Below, one piece after another: positions 30,150 through 40,230 of a stretch of DNA of 64,000 nt (positions are counted from its first letter, which is position 1; the number at the start of each line of letters is the position of its first letter). The position numbers and the translations under genes were made by a program. This DNA comes from Chitinophaga pinensis (GTDB lineage Bacteria; Bacteroidota; Bacteroidia; UBA4408), in the NCBI GenBank assembly GCA_945861665.1, contig CAMAVS010000006.1:96674-160673 (forward strand), written 5' to 3'. The notes beneath the pieces were generated by a model. The model saw only the letters and a program-made list of their open reading frames with translations, searched no databases and was not told the DNA's origin.

Positions 30150-30170
30150 TAAGCTAATTAAGCTTTAACC

Positions 30171-31088
30171 TTGATTCAAAAAATACTCTTTCGTTATAAA
30201 TTGCTTACGGGTAATATAAAGGCAAATTGTTTGCTTTTTTTTACCCTGCTTTTTAAGCGTTGCTATTATGGCCCCTTTAAAGGAGAGCTGGGGCATTTGC
30301 TGGGGCATAACTTACCCTTTCTTTCTTACTTACATTCAAAAGGAGTAAAGATTTATTTCTGCGGAATGGAGCTGTACAAGGCGTTTTTGGTTGACGAGCA
30401 AGGAAATAGCATTATAGAAGAATATGTTGGTTTGCGTGATTTTTTCAAGGAAACCAAATTGGATTCTAACAAAGCGCAAGAACCAGAAGATGTAAAAAGT
30501 ATAACGCAGCAGTTTATTAAAAAAGCAAAGTGGTCGCGGCTTCCCTATTGGAACATAAACGATGAAACCTTTTACTGGTATACCTTTAGGTGGTGGACAA
30601 TAAAAAACAAGTACACCAAAACGTATCATTTAAGTAAAGTTTACAGCACAAAAAAAGAGAACTCTGTAGTTATTTTCCCCCGCAACAAAGGTGCTTCCTA
30701 CCATATTAACAATGGCGAAAACTGGGATTACAATGAAGTGGCAAATGCCGTAAAACCCTTTTTCGATAAGATATATATTATGGGACACCCTGCTTTTAGT
30801 CAGGATTTAAAATCAAACGACAATGTGGAAGTGTTGATAGGAAACGATAACAAACTTTTGCTTGAAAAATGCAGCAACAGTAAACTCATCATTACCCAAC
30901 ACAGCGGTACAGTTTACTTGGGAGAATATACAAATACGCCTATTCTTATTATCTACAAAGGAGGTAATAACATTGGCAACATTAAAGAAACCGATTTATT
31001 TAAATCGCACTTGGGTAAAAAATATGAATTCAGTTATGCCTTTAGCTTAACAGAAATTATTAATTTTATAAAAAATTTGAACTCATAG
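30171..31088 (+). CDS. glycosyltransferase-like protein, first gene of a sugar module
   Basis: The 305-residue protein uses a TTG start at 30171; no ATG lies between the likely promoter and the conserved N-terminus. The C-terminal half has a Rossmann-type region (VVIFPRNKGASYH, YIMGHPAFS) and a segment resembling a GT-B acceptor loop (LIITQHSGTVYLGEYTNTPIL). It resembles heptosyl- or surface-glycan-related transferases but no family could be named with certainty, and the substrate is unknown. The following methyltransferase starts one base after its stop codon, so four genes (30171-33039) form one operon. Confidence 0.5.
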   Translation: MIQKILFRYKLLTGNIKANCLLFFTLLFKRCYYGPFKGELGHLLGHNLPFLSYLHSKGVKIYFCGMELYKAFLVDEQGNSIIEEYVGLRDFFKETKLDSNKAQEPEDVKSITQQFIKKAKWSRLPYWNINDETFYWYTFRWWTIKNKYTKTYHLSKVYSTKKENSVVIFPRNKGASYHINNGENWDYNEVANAVKPFFDKIYIMGHPAFSQDLKSNDNVEVLIGNDNKLLLEKCSNSKLIITQHSGTVYLGEYTNTPILIIYKGGNNIGNIKETDLFKSHLGKKYEFSYAFSLTEIINFIKNLNS

Positions 31089-31089
31089 T

Positions 31090-31659
31090 ATGAAGAGATT
31101 AGAGATAGATTATTCCTTAAATTCGATGGACGTATTGGTTTCCTTGGCGCGTTATAATTTCGTAAACAAAATTATTCAGGATAAAAACTTAAAAGTGCTC
31201 GACTACGGATGCGGTTCGGGCTACGGCACCAAAGTACTGTTGGAGATGTTTCCGAATGTTACTTCACACGACACCTATTTTGATGATTACAGCCCAGCAG
31301 GAATTACGGTTGAAACCGATATAGAAAAAATAAAAAAGCAGCAATACGACTTGGTTACTTGCTTTGAAGTAATTGAGCACATGGAGGAAGCTGCACAAAA
31401 TGTGTTGATGGATAACCTTGCAGGATTGTTGAACAAGGATGGAGTGCTATTTATTTCAACGGTTCGTAAAATGGTGCCCCCTCCTACTCAAAACAGAAAA
31501 GACTATCATACCAGAGAAGTAACTTTTGAAGAGTTGTATGCCTTTTGCAGCAAGCATTTTAAAACGGTTCTTACCTTCGGGCAAATAGATCAAATTATCT
31601 CTACATTTAATAAGGATAACCATTACCACTTTGTATTTGTTTGTACCAACAAAAAATGA
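31090..31659 (+). CDS. class I SAM-dependent methyltransferase
   Basis: The 189-residue protein has motif I VLDYGCGSGYGTKVL (residues about 35-49) for SAM binding and LVTCFEVIEHMEEA downstream, typical of the Methyltransf_11/23 group. The acceptor is unknown; the operon context suggests a sugar or lipid-linked glycan. Its stop codon overlaps the start of the kinase gene as ATGA. Confidence 0.8.
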   Translation: MKRLEIDYSLNSMDVLVSLARYNFVNKIIQDKNLKVLDYGCGSGYGTKVLLEMFPNVTSHDTYFDDYSPAGITVETDIEKIKKQQYDLVTCFEVIEHMEEAAQNVLMDNLAGLLNKDGVLFISTVRKMVPPPTQNRKDYHTREVTFEELYAFCSKHFKTVLTFGQIDQIISTFNKDNHYHFVFVCTNKK

Positions 31660-32531
31660 TAACGAACTTAGTAGACAATTTTATTGATAAAGCGAAGTCC
31701 CTGAAGATTGGCATAATTGGCGAAACCATCATTGATGAGTTTGTGTATGTGAGTTACGAAGGTCAGTCGATGAAATCTATTTGTCCCGCTTTTAAATTGA
31801 GCGGCAAAAAGGAAGTGCAACAAGGAGGAGCAACTGCTATTGCAAACCACTTAAAAGATTTTGTGAAACAATTAGATGTTTTTACCAATACACAATCGGA
31901 AATTGTAAAGACACGTTATGTGGATGTAAACGACCAGAAAAAACACGTTGAAATAAATAAGTTCGATACCGATACATTTAAACCTTTTAGCATTAATACA
32001 GCGGATTACGATGTGGTAATTGTTGCAGACTTTGGTCACGGTTTTTGCGACAAACTAAACATCACCGATGGCTTTCATTTGATGTGCCAAACCAATTCCA
32101 ACAATTTTGGTTTTAACCGCGTATCGAAATGGAAAAAGCACCGCAACAAAAGTGTTTGTATCGACCTAAGGGAAGCAAGTTTACAACTGAACAAAAAAAT
32201 AAATTTTTCAAACGATAAGGAAATACTCGACTTGTTTAATTACGAGTTAAACACCGAACATCTTTTTTTAACATTGGGAAGCAAAGGCTCAATGTATACT
32301 GATGGGAAGACCATCCAAAGGCACTCTTCGTTTAAAAGCGACATTGTAGATACAATAGGAGCTGGTGATACATATTATGCATTTACTTGTGTTGCTTCAC
32401 AAATTTATGGCAATACCGAAGATTTACTTAAAATACCATCCTTGGCCGCAAGTCTATCTACTACTTGGCTTTGCAACGAACAATCTGTAACCAAAGAAAA
32501 ACTAAAACACTATGCAACTCGATTTTTATAG
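31656..32531 (+). CDS. PfkB-family carbohydrate kinase (HldE/RfaE kinase-like)
   Basis: The preferred start is the ATG at 31656, which overlaps the previous TGA as ATGA; a longer frame from TTG 31641 adds five residues. The 291-residue product has the PfkB features GGATAIANHL near the N-terminus and DTIGAGDTYYAF near the C-terminus (catalytic Asp and anion hole). With a SIS isomerase next to it, it resembles the kinase step of heptose-phosphate or a related sugar-phosphate pathway. The exact sugar is not known. Confidence 0.72.
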   Translation: MITNLVDNFIDKAKSLKIGIIGETIIDEFVYVSYEGQSMKSICPAFKLSGKKEVQQGGATAIANHLKDFVKQLDVFTNTQSEIVKTRYVDVNDQKKHVEINKFDTDTFKPFSINTADYDVVIVADFGHGFCDKLNITDGFHLMCQTNSNNFGFNRVSKWKKHRNKSVCIDLREASLQLNKKINFSNDKEILDLFNYELNTEHLFLTLGSKGSMYTDGKTIQRHSSFKSDIVDTIGAGDTYYAFTCVASQIYGNTEDLLKIPSLAASLSTTWLCNEQSVTKEKLKHYATRFL

Positions 32532-33039
32532 CAAACATTTTACTGAATTCTTTGCAGATGCAAAAATTCAAGAACAAATTCAACAATCGGTTGAGTTGGT
32601 GCATAAAAACAAACGTGTTATTTTTATTGGCAACGGTGGTTCTAACTCCATTGCATCGCATATGATGGAAGATTTTGCGAAAGTAGCAAAAATACCCACC
32701 CTTAGTTTTTCGGATGGTGCGCTCATTACCTGCTTTGCAAATGATTATGGTTTTGAAAATGCCATAGCCGAATGGTTAAAAATACAATATTTGCCGGGCG
32801 ATTTATTAGTTGCCATAAGCAGTTCAGGTGAATCGAAAAACATAGTGAATGCTGCCAATCAAGTTAAGTCACTTGGTGGTTCAGTGCTTACACTTAGTGG
32901 TTTTAAGGAAGGCAATGCCCTCAGTAAAATAGGCGATATTAACTTTTATTTAAACGTAAGCAATTACGGTATTGCTGAGTGCTACCATCAAGTAATTATT
33001 CATGCTGTGTTGGATGAGATTGTTGCTATGAAAAAATAA
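32512..33039 (+). CDS. SIS-domain phosphosugar isomerase (GmhA-like)
   Basis: This 175-residue protein is a single SIS domain. FIGNGGSNSIASHMMEDFAK matches the GmhA/DiaA N-terminal signature and LVAISSSGESKNIVNAA the phosphate-binding SSG loop. GmhA converts sedoheptulose 7-phosphate to a heptose 7-phosphate; DiaA-like proteins do not act on sugars. The gene overlaps the kinase by 20 bp, which supports a shared pathway. Confidence 0.75.
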   Translation: MQLDFYSKHFTEFFADAKIQEQIQQSVELVHKNKRVIFIGNGGSNSIASHMMEDFAKVAKIPTLSFSDGALITCFANDYGFENAIAEWLKIQYLPGDLLVAISSSGESKNIVNAANQVKSLGGSVLTLSGFKEGNALSKIGDINFYLNVSNYGIAECYHQVIIHAVLDEIVAMKK

Positions 33040-33294
33040 AAACACCTGGTCATTTAATAAGAATTAAATATAAATATCATTATAACTGATGCTTCGCCTC
33101 AAACTTCAATTACTTTTTTTACTCATTAAGTAATTTTTCCTTTTTATATTCGTGATATCGCTTCGCTAAGTACTTGACGAGAAAAGCAATCAAAAAAGTT
33201 AAGAGCAAACGCCATTTTCATGTCTTCGTTTTGTTGTACAAATCCTCACTATCTATTTCCGCGGAATTAATGACAACATAAACAATATTAATAT
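33040..33294. other. intergenic stretch with no recognised feature
   Basis: The space between the sugar module and the convergent gltA gene is AT-rich. I see no open reading frame with family similarity, RNA gene or clear repeat up to the hairpin at 33295. Confidence 0.6.
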
Positions 33295-33334
33295 CAATGC
33301 AAAAAGCCAACCGAGAGGTTGGCTTTTTGCATTG
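33295..33334. terminator. strong bidirectional hairpin terminator after gltA
   Basis: An 18-bp perfect stem (CAATGCAAAAAGCCAACC and its complement) closes a GAGA tetraloop. A run of T on either strand follows the GC-rich core. It lies 18 bp from the gltA stop and can also stop rightward transcripts from the sugar module. Confidence 0.88.
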
Positions 33335-33351
33335 TACAATTAATACATAGC

Positions 33352-34683
33352 TTAGGCTTTCGTAGCAGTAGCAGCAATTTTTTTCTTAATCCACTCAGTA
33401 GTTACAGAGTTTGGTCTTTCAATAGCAGAACCAAGTGCTCTGTCCCAAATTAATGATGCCAATACTCCCAATGAACGTGATACACCAAACAATACGGTAT
33501 AGAAATCAAATTCAGTAATACCATAATGTGTTAACAATGCACCCGAATGTGCGTCCACATTTGGCCAAGGATTTTTAATTTTGCCTGTACTCTCTAAAAT
33601 TGCAGGAGCCACTTCGTAAACCATTTGAACAATCTCGCAGATATCGTCAACCTTACCATTCACTTTAATATAACGGTTATAAAAATCTTGTTGTGCTGCG
33701 AAACGAGGGTCTGTTTTGCGAAGCACTGCGTGTCCGTATCCCGGAACAACTTTACCAGCCTCTAATGTTTTTTTAATATAATCAGAAATTTGTTCTTTGC
33801 TTGGCAAGCCTCCACCCAACTCTTCTCTGAGTTTCAATATCCAACTAAGTACTTCTTGATTTGCTAATCCGTGCAAAGGACCGGCCAATCCATTAAGTCC
33901 CGCAGCAAAAGACAAATAAGGGTCGCTAAGTGCAGAACCTACTAAGTGTGTTGCGTGAGCAGAAACGTTTCCTCCTTCATGATCCACGTGAATCGTTAAA
34001 TACAAACGCATTAATCTTTTCACATCAAACACTTCATAGCCCATCATGTGAGCTAAATTCGCTGCCCAGTCTAATTTTGAATCAGGTTCAATATGCACAC
34101 CACCTTTGTATTTATTACGGTATATGAATGCCGCAATACGAGGTAAACGCGCAATTAAATTCATTGAATCCTCGTATATATAATCCCAATAATCTTTTTT
34201 ATTAATGCCTTTTGCATAGGCAGCAGCAAACAAAGACTCTGTTTGCATTGCCATTACAGCAATACTGAACTGTGTCATTGGATGTGTAGAGGCAGGAAGT
34301 TCATCTAAAACATCAAAAACGTGCTTCGGAACAATGCTTCTTCGAGCCCACTCATTGCTTAAGCTAACAACATCCTCAACAGACGGCAATTCGCCTACTA
34401 GCATTAAATAAAAAATGCCTTCAGGTAATGGTTCTGTCCCACCCGGTGCTTTTGGAAGCTTTTCACGCAACTCAGTAATAGTATATCCTCTAAAACGGAT
34501 TCCATCCTCGGCATCTAGTTTAGATGTTTCGGTTACCATACCTATCATACCCTTCATACCTTGGTATACCTGAGCAACTGTGTACTCGCCCAATTTCTTA
34601 TCACCGTGTTCTTTGATAAGCGCCTTTACTTCGGCTGCCATTGGAACTGCTTTCTGAGCGAACTTTTCTTTTAATCTGTCCAT
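33352..34683 (-). CDS. gltA: citrate synthase (eukaryotic-type Si-citrate synthase)
   Basis: The 443-residue enzyme condenses oxaloacetate and acetyl-CoA at the entry of the TCA cycle. It resembles the mitochondrial-type branch found in Bacteroidota: an N-terminal extension, FRGYTITELREKLPKAPGG, HVDHEGGNVSAHATHLVGSA, GYGHAVLRKTDPR and NVDAHSGALL with the catalytic Asp. Length agrees with that subfamily. It is downstream of eno on the same strand with a 76-bp gap. Confidence 0.93.
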   Translation of the reverse strand: MDRLKEKFAQKAVPMAAEVKALIKEHGDKKLGEYTVAQVYQGMKGMIGMVTETSKLDAEDGIRFRGYTITELREKLPKAPGGTEPLPEGIFYLMLVGELPSVEDVVSLSNEWARRSIVPKHVFDVLDELPASTHPMTQFSIAVMAMQTESLFAAAYAKGINKKDYWDYIYEDSMNLIARLPRIAAFIYRNKYKGGVHIEPDSKLDWAANLAHMMGYEVFDVKRLMRLYLTIHVDHEGGNVSAHATHLVGSALSDPYLSFAAGLNGLAGPLHGLANQEVLSWILKLREELGGGLPSKEQISDYIKKTLEAGKVVPGYGHAVLRKTDPRFAAQQDFYNRYIKVNGKVDDICEIVQMVYEVAPAILESTGKIKNPWPNVDAHSGALLTHYGITEFDFYTVLFGVSRSLGVLASLIWDRALGSAIERPNSVTTEWIKKKIAATATKA

Positions 34684-34759
34684 AAATGGTTATGAAATTA
34701 TATGTTAGAATTTTTTGTTAAATGTAACGGACAATTATTTATTTTCCAAACGAAGTATA

Positions 34760-36064
<1,305 letters not shown>

Positions 36065-36185
36065 TTAGATTTCAAAATTATACAAATAGCAATGCATTGC
36101 ATATTTTTTTATCCATTCATTTTATTATTTGTTTTGAACAAGAACATTTCACACAAGTATTTTGAAATTTTAGTACCTTTAAAAA

Positions 36186-36782
36186 ATGATTTATAAGTTC
36201 AACGGTTATATCCCGGTAATACACGAAAGTTCATTTATACACCCACAAGCATCTGTAACAGGTAATGTTATCATTGGCAAAAATGTTTACATTGGTCCGG
36301 GTGCTGCAATACGGGGAGATTGGGGCAAAATTATTATAGAAGACGGTTGTAATGTGCAAGAAAATTGCACGATTCATATGTTTCCGGGAACAACAGTTAT
36401 ATTAAAAGAGGCGGCACATATTGGTCACGGTGCGATTATACACGGTGCCACCATAGGGAAAAATGCATTGATTGGGATGAACTCAGTTATTATGGACAAT
36501 GTTGTTATTGGTGACGGATGTATTGTTGGCGCCTTATGTTTTGTACCTGCCGAAACGATTATTCCCGAAAGAAAAGTGATAGTAGGAAATCCTGCTAAAA
36601 TTGTAAAAGATGTGAGTGATGAAATGTTGGAATGGAAAACACAAGGAACAAAACTATACCAACAATTGCCCAATGATTGTGTTGAAACACTAAAAGCCTC
36701 TGAACCCTTAAGAGAAATAACCGCTAACAAAAAAAAACAAGACGCTAATTATGAAACGTGGTTTAAAAAGAAGAACGAATGA
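36186..36782 (+). CDS. gamma-carbonic anhydrase / PaaY-like hexapeptide-repeat protein
   Basis: The 198-residue protein is a left-handed beta-helix built from hexapeptide repeats (IIGKNVYIGPGAAIRGDWGK onward). Three histidines that bind zinc in gamma-carbonic anhydrases are in place (CTIHMFPG, HIGHGAIIHG). PaaY-like and CaiE-like proteins share this fold, so hydration of CO2 is possible but not certain. It stands alone, divergent from eno. The C-terminal tail is lysine- and asparagine-rich. Confidence 0.75.
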   Translation: MIYKFNGYIPVIHESSFIHPQASVTGNVIIGKNVYIGPGAAIRGDWGKIIIEDGCNVQENCTIHMFPGTTVILKEAAHIGHGAIIHGATIGKNALIGMNSVIMDNVVIGDGCIVGALCFVPAETIIPERKVIVGNPAKIVKDVSDEMLEWKTQGTKLYQQLPNDCVETLKASEPLREITANKKKQDANYETWFKKKNE

Positions 36783-36889
36783 AAGAAACAGAAAACAAAC
36801 ACACAAATTCGGGTTCAAAAAAATCTCAAATGTTTACTTTAAAACCCCTAGAGAAAAAAATGTAATTTGATTATAGCTGTGAAGTGATG

Positions 36890-37339
36890 TTACAATTCAC
36901 TATACAAAGGAATATCTTTTAAAAAAACAATGCTGTTATTTTCATAATCCATTTTGCAACAGTAGTGTGATAGTCCATTGGTGACAATCAGGTAAGATGC
37001 CTTTAGAGTGAAATTATAGCGCGCAATTTGGTCGAATGCATTCTGAGTAACCTTAACTTCTGGGGCTTTGCATTCCACTATTACGTGAGGCTTTCCTAAG
37101 GTATTATAAATTACAATATCACTTCTATTTTGCATAGCATTGTATTTCAAACCAAGCTCAACTACCATTAAGGATGCAGGGTATTTTTTTTCCTCAATCA
37201 AAAAACAAACCGTATTCTGCCTAACCCATTCTTCGGGTGTTAGCAACACAAATTTTTTACGAATCCGATCATATACTTGTAATCCAGCTTCTGTTTTATT
37301 GTAACTAAAGGTATATTCGGGTAAATTTAATTTTATCAT
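36890..37339 (-). CDS. stand-alone HsdR N-terminal (PD-(D/E)XK) domain protein
   Basis: This 149-residue protein corresponds to the N-terminal nuclease domain of type I restriction R subunits (HSDR_N_2 type) with no helicase. The nuclease core is visible as NRSDIVIYN (Asp) and VIVECKAPE (Glu-x-Lys), with a following helix QNAFDQIARYN that carries a QxxxY-like motif. Such solo proteins are common in Bacteroidota and their role is unknown. Its start overlaps the dehydrogenase stop by 4 bp, so it belongs to the mgtE operon and not to a restriction locus. Confidence 0.75.
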   Translation of the reverse strand: MIKLNLPEYTFSYNKTEAGLQVYDRIRKKFVLLTPEEWVRQNTVCFLIEEKKYPASLMVVELGLKYNAMQNRSDIVIYNTLGKPHVIVECKAPEVKVTQNAFDQIARYNFTLKASYLIVTNGLSHYCCKMDYENNSIVFLKDIPLYSEL

Positions 37340-38274
37340 TGGAACAAGGCTGTGATTTTCCCAACAAGTACTGCAGCCAATTTTTCATTTGATTCCTGTG
37401 TCCAACCCGCAATGTGCGGAGAGAGCATTACTTTATCAGATGCTATTAAATCATGGAACGTTTTGGGAAGTTTTGCAATATCCAATTGCTCAAAGGAAAC
37501 TGTTTCATATTCCAACACATCCAAACAAGCACCCAATACTTTTCCCGATGCAATATTTTTCACCAGTGCTTCTGTATCTAAACTTTTACCGCGAGCAGTA
37601 TTTATAATGTATATATTTTTTTTAAAACTATTTATAAATGCATCGTTTATCAGGTAGTGTGTTTCTTCATTCAATGGTGTATGCAGACTAATAACATCAC
37701 AATTTTCAAACAAATCTTGCATACTTGATTCCTTTACAAATTCATCACCAAATTCTTTTTTATATTTATCATACACCAATAACTTTATATCAAAACCTTT
37801 TAGTCTTTTAGCAAATGCAGAGCCCATATTTCCATAACCAATAATTCCAACGGATTTGCCATTCAGCTCTACCCCCCTATTTCCTTCACGAATCCATTTT
37901 CCTTCGCGCACTTGCATATTAGCACGACATAAATTATTGAACAACGACAACAACATTCCCAACGCCTGCTCTGCAACAGCAACCCTATTTCCTTCGGGTG
38001 CCGATAAACATTTTATGCCTTTACTTTCGGCATACATTGAATCAATATTTTCCATTCCTGCACCCACTCTAGCGATAAATTTCAAATTAGCGCCTTTGTC
38101 AATTACCTCTTTTGTGAATTTTATTTTGCTACGTAAAACAACACCATCGTATATATGAAGATTATTTAAAATTTCTTCCAGAGACCAATTATAGTTTAAA
38201 TCACAGACAAATCCTTGCTTCTCCAAAGATGTATGCAATAAAGAATGATTTGAATCAATAAAAAGTATTCTCAT
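37336..38274 (-). CDS. D-2-hydroxyacid dehydrogenase (phosphoglycerate dehydrogenase-like)
   Basis: The 312-residue protein has the NAD-binding motif VGIIGYGNMGSAFAKRL, the catalytic Arg/Glu/His region (FIARVGAGMENID, INTARG, SPHIAGWT) and the overall SerA-like length without an ACT domain. It may oxidise 3-phosphoglycerate in serine synthesis, but other 2-hydroxyacids are possible. It overlaps mgtE upstream (4 bp) and the HSDR_N protein downstream (4 bp). Confidence 0.8.
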   Translation of the reverse strand: MRILFIDSNHSLLHTSLEKQGFVCDLNYNWSLEEILNNLHIYDGVVLRSKIKFTKEVIDKGANLKFIARVGAGMENIDSMYAESKGIKCLSAPEGNRVAVAEQALGMLLSLFNNLCRANMQVREGKWIREGNRGVELNGKSVGIIGYGNMGSAFAKRLKGFDIKLLVYDKYKKEFGDEFVKESSMQDLFENCDVISLHTPLNEETHYLINDAFINSFKKNIYIINTARGKSLDTEALVKNIASGKVLGACLDVLEYETVSFEQLDIAKLPKTFHDLIASDKVMLSPHIAGWTQESNEKLAAVLVGKITALFQ

Positions 38275-39665
38275 AGCAGTATGCCGGTAAGCATAAACGA
38301 TGCAACAGAAAAATAAATAAGCAATCCGGTAATGTCAACTAAGGTCGCTACAAAAGGTGCTGAAGAAACAGCTGGATCAAGACCCAACCTTTTCAAAATA
38401 AGCGGAAACAATGATCCTATTGTATTTCCCCACAACACTACTCCTACCAAGGATATGCCAACCGTGGATGCAATGGCCATCCAATGCGGCCCGTATACAT
38501 CAACAAACTGTGCCCAAATTGCAACACGCAAAAAACCAATAACACCTAATATTAAGCCCAACACTAATCCTACCCTTATCTCTTTACGGAAAATTGACCA
38601 CCATTCACGCACACTTACTTCACCCAAAGCTAAAGCACGTATAACCAAAGTAGATGCTTGAGAACCAGTATTACCACCACTTGAAATAATAAGCGGAATA
38701 AACAAGGCTAATATTACTGCTTTTGATATTTCATTTTCGAAAAAACTCATTGCTGTAGCTGTTAAACTTTCACCTAAAAAAAGTATTACTAACCAACCTG
38801 CTCTTTTTTTTAGCATTCCCAATACGGAGGTCGAACTGTATGAATCTTCAAGAGCCTCCATACCTGCCATTTTCTGCACGTCTTCTGTTTCTTCCTCTCT
38901 CCTTACATCTACTACATCATCAATTGTAATTCTACCCACTAATCTGCTTAAACCATCCACAACTGGAACAACAACCAAATCGTATTTATCCATAATATTA
39001 GCCACCTCTTCGGCATCGGTATTCGTTTTTACCGAAATAACTTTTGGATCATATATCTCAGAAATTGTTGATCTTGTTGGAGAAATAATTAATTTTTTTA
39101 GGGAAAGTAAACCAACCAGTTTTTCATCATCGTCAACAACATATATAGTAAATATATTTTCAACATTTTCTGCCTGTGAACGTATTTCTCGAACACATTC
39201 AAGGGCAGTACTGTTTACATGTACTCTTATTAATTCTTTCCCCATTATTCCCCCTGCCGAATGCTCATCATAATTCATTAAATCTACAATGTCACTCGCC
39301 TGCTCCCGATCTTCCATTTGCTGCAACACCTCACCTTGCACTTTATCGGGCAATTCTGATATTACATCGGCTGCATCATCAGAATCCATATTGTCGATTA
39401 ACTGCTCTGCAATTTCTTTCGAAGAAAAAGAGGCTAAGAATTTTTCGCGTACATCTTCTTCCAATTCCAACAATACATCCGTAGCCGTTTGCTCATCCAA
39501 TAAATCATAAATATAACGCGACTCTTTAAGATTGAGTTCGTGCAGTATTTCGGCAATATCAGCCGGGTGAAGCTCCTTTACATACGCGAACACAACTGCC
39601 TCATCAGCATTTGCTATTGATTTGCTTAAGGTATCTAAATACTCTTGGGTTATTTCTACTTGCAC
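38271..39665 (-). CDS. mgtE: magnesium transporter MgtE
   Basis: This 464-residue protein shows the MgtE N-domain (DIAEILHELNLKESRYIYDLL and following helices), two CBS domains (about 140-260) and a C-terminal domain of five membrane helices. The selectivity-region segment GLDPAVSSAPFVATLVDITG is intact. MgtE channels open when the cytosolic domains lose Mg2+. It is the first gene of a three-gene operon with overlapping coding regions. Confidence 0.95.
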   Translation of the reverse strand: MQVEITQEYLDTLSKSIANADEAVVFAYVKELHPADIAEILHELNLKESRYIYDLLDEQTATDVLLELEEDVREKFLASFSSKEIAEQLIDNMDSDDAADVISELPDKVQGEVLQQMEDREQASDIVDLMNYDEHSAGGIMGKELIRVHVNSTALECVREIRSQAENVENIFTIYVVDDDEKLVGLLSLKKLIISPTRSTISEIYDPKVISVKTNTDAEEVANIMDKYDLVVVPVVDGLSRLVGRITIDDVVDVRREEETEDVQKMAGMEALEDSYSSTSVLGMLKKRAGWLVILFLGESLTATAMSFFENEISKAVILALFIPLIISSGGNTGSQASTLVIRALALGEVSVREWWSIFRKEIRVGLVLGLILGVIGFLRVAIWAQFVDVYGPHWMAIASTVGISLVGVVLWGNTIGSLFPLILKRLGLDPAVSSAPFVATLVDITGLLIYFSVASFMLTGILL

Positions 39666-39723
39666 ATCAAACGAAAATTATAAAAAACCAAAGATAGGTT
39701 TTTACCGCAAAAAATGCTCTTTA

Positions 39724-40230
39724 CTAGCCCTTTTTAGGATAATATTTTTTAAGTTTTGGTAAATAGCGATTCGCTAATCCGTTTTTTCTTTTGAAATCTA
39801 TTAAAGTATAAAGCAAATTTTCTCGACTAAATTCTCTTACTTCACTAATCCCCGAAGGAGGAAACAATACCAAAGAAATTACAGGAGCAAAATAGATAAG
39901 CGCTTGTGCTGTATCAGACGATGAGCCGACCTTTTTTAAAGCATCTGCAGCAAAAAATACAGCTGCAGCTGATACCACAATTGGGGCAACTATTTTTACA
40001 ATTGCAATACGTCTCTTAGCAAAAAACAAATTTATTAGTGCTTTAGCTGTATCGTTATTATCTGCATATTTTGCATAAAATTCTCTTTTTGAAATCTTGA
40101 AATTATCGGGAGTCACCATTTTATAACACTCATCATTCCTACAAGGAAATTGAGCATTTGAGAATAGTGGCAAGAGTAAAAGTAAAAAAAAGAAATGCCT
40201 GAATTTTGATAAAAGCATCATATTATTCAA
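39724..40230 (-). CDS. conserved hypothetical secreted or membrane protein
   Basis: The protein has 168 residues. An N-terminal signal or anchor (about 12-27) ends in LFSNAQ, a plausible signal peptidase site. Residues about 78-100 and 108-125 are hydrophobic and could be membrane helices. CRNDEC after the signal could bind a metal or form a disulphide. I recognise no family. The start could also be Met4 or Met5; from Met1 it overlaps the preceding peptidyl-prolyl isomerase gene by 8 bp, so the two are probably cotranscribed. Confidence 0.6.
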   Translation of the reverse strand: MNNMMLLSKFRHFFFLLLLLPLFSNAQFPCRNDECYKMVTPDNFKISKREFYAKYADNNDTAKALINLFFAKRRIAIVKIVAPIVVSAAAVFFAADALKKVGSSSDTAQALIYFAPVISLVLFPPSGISEVREFSRENLLYTLIDFKRKNGLANRYLPKLKKYYPKKG

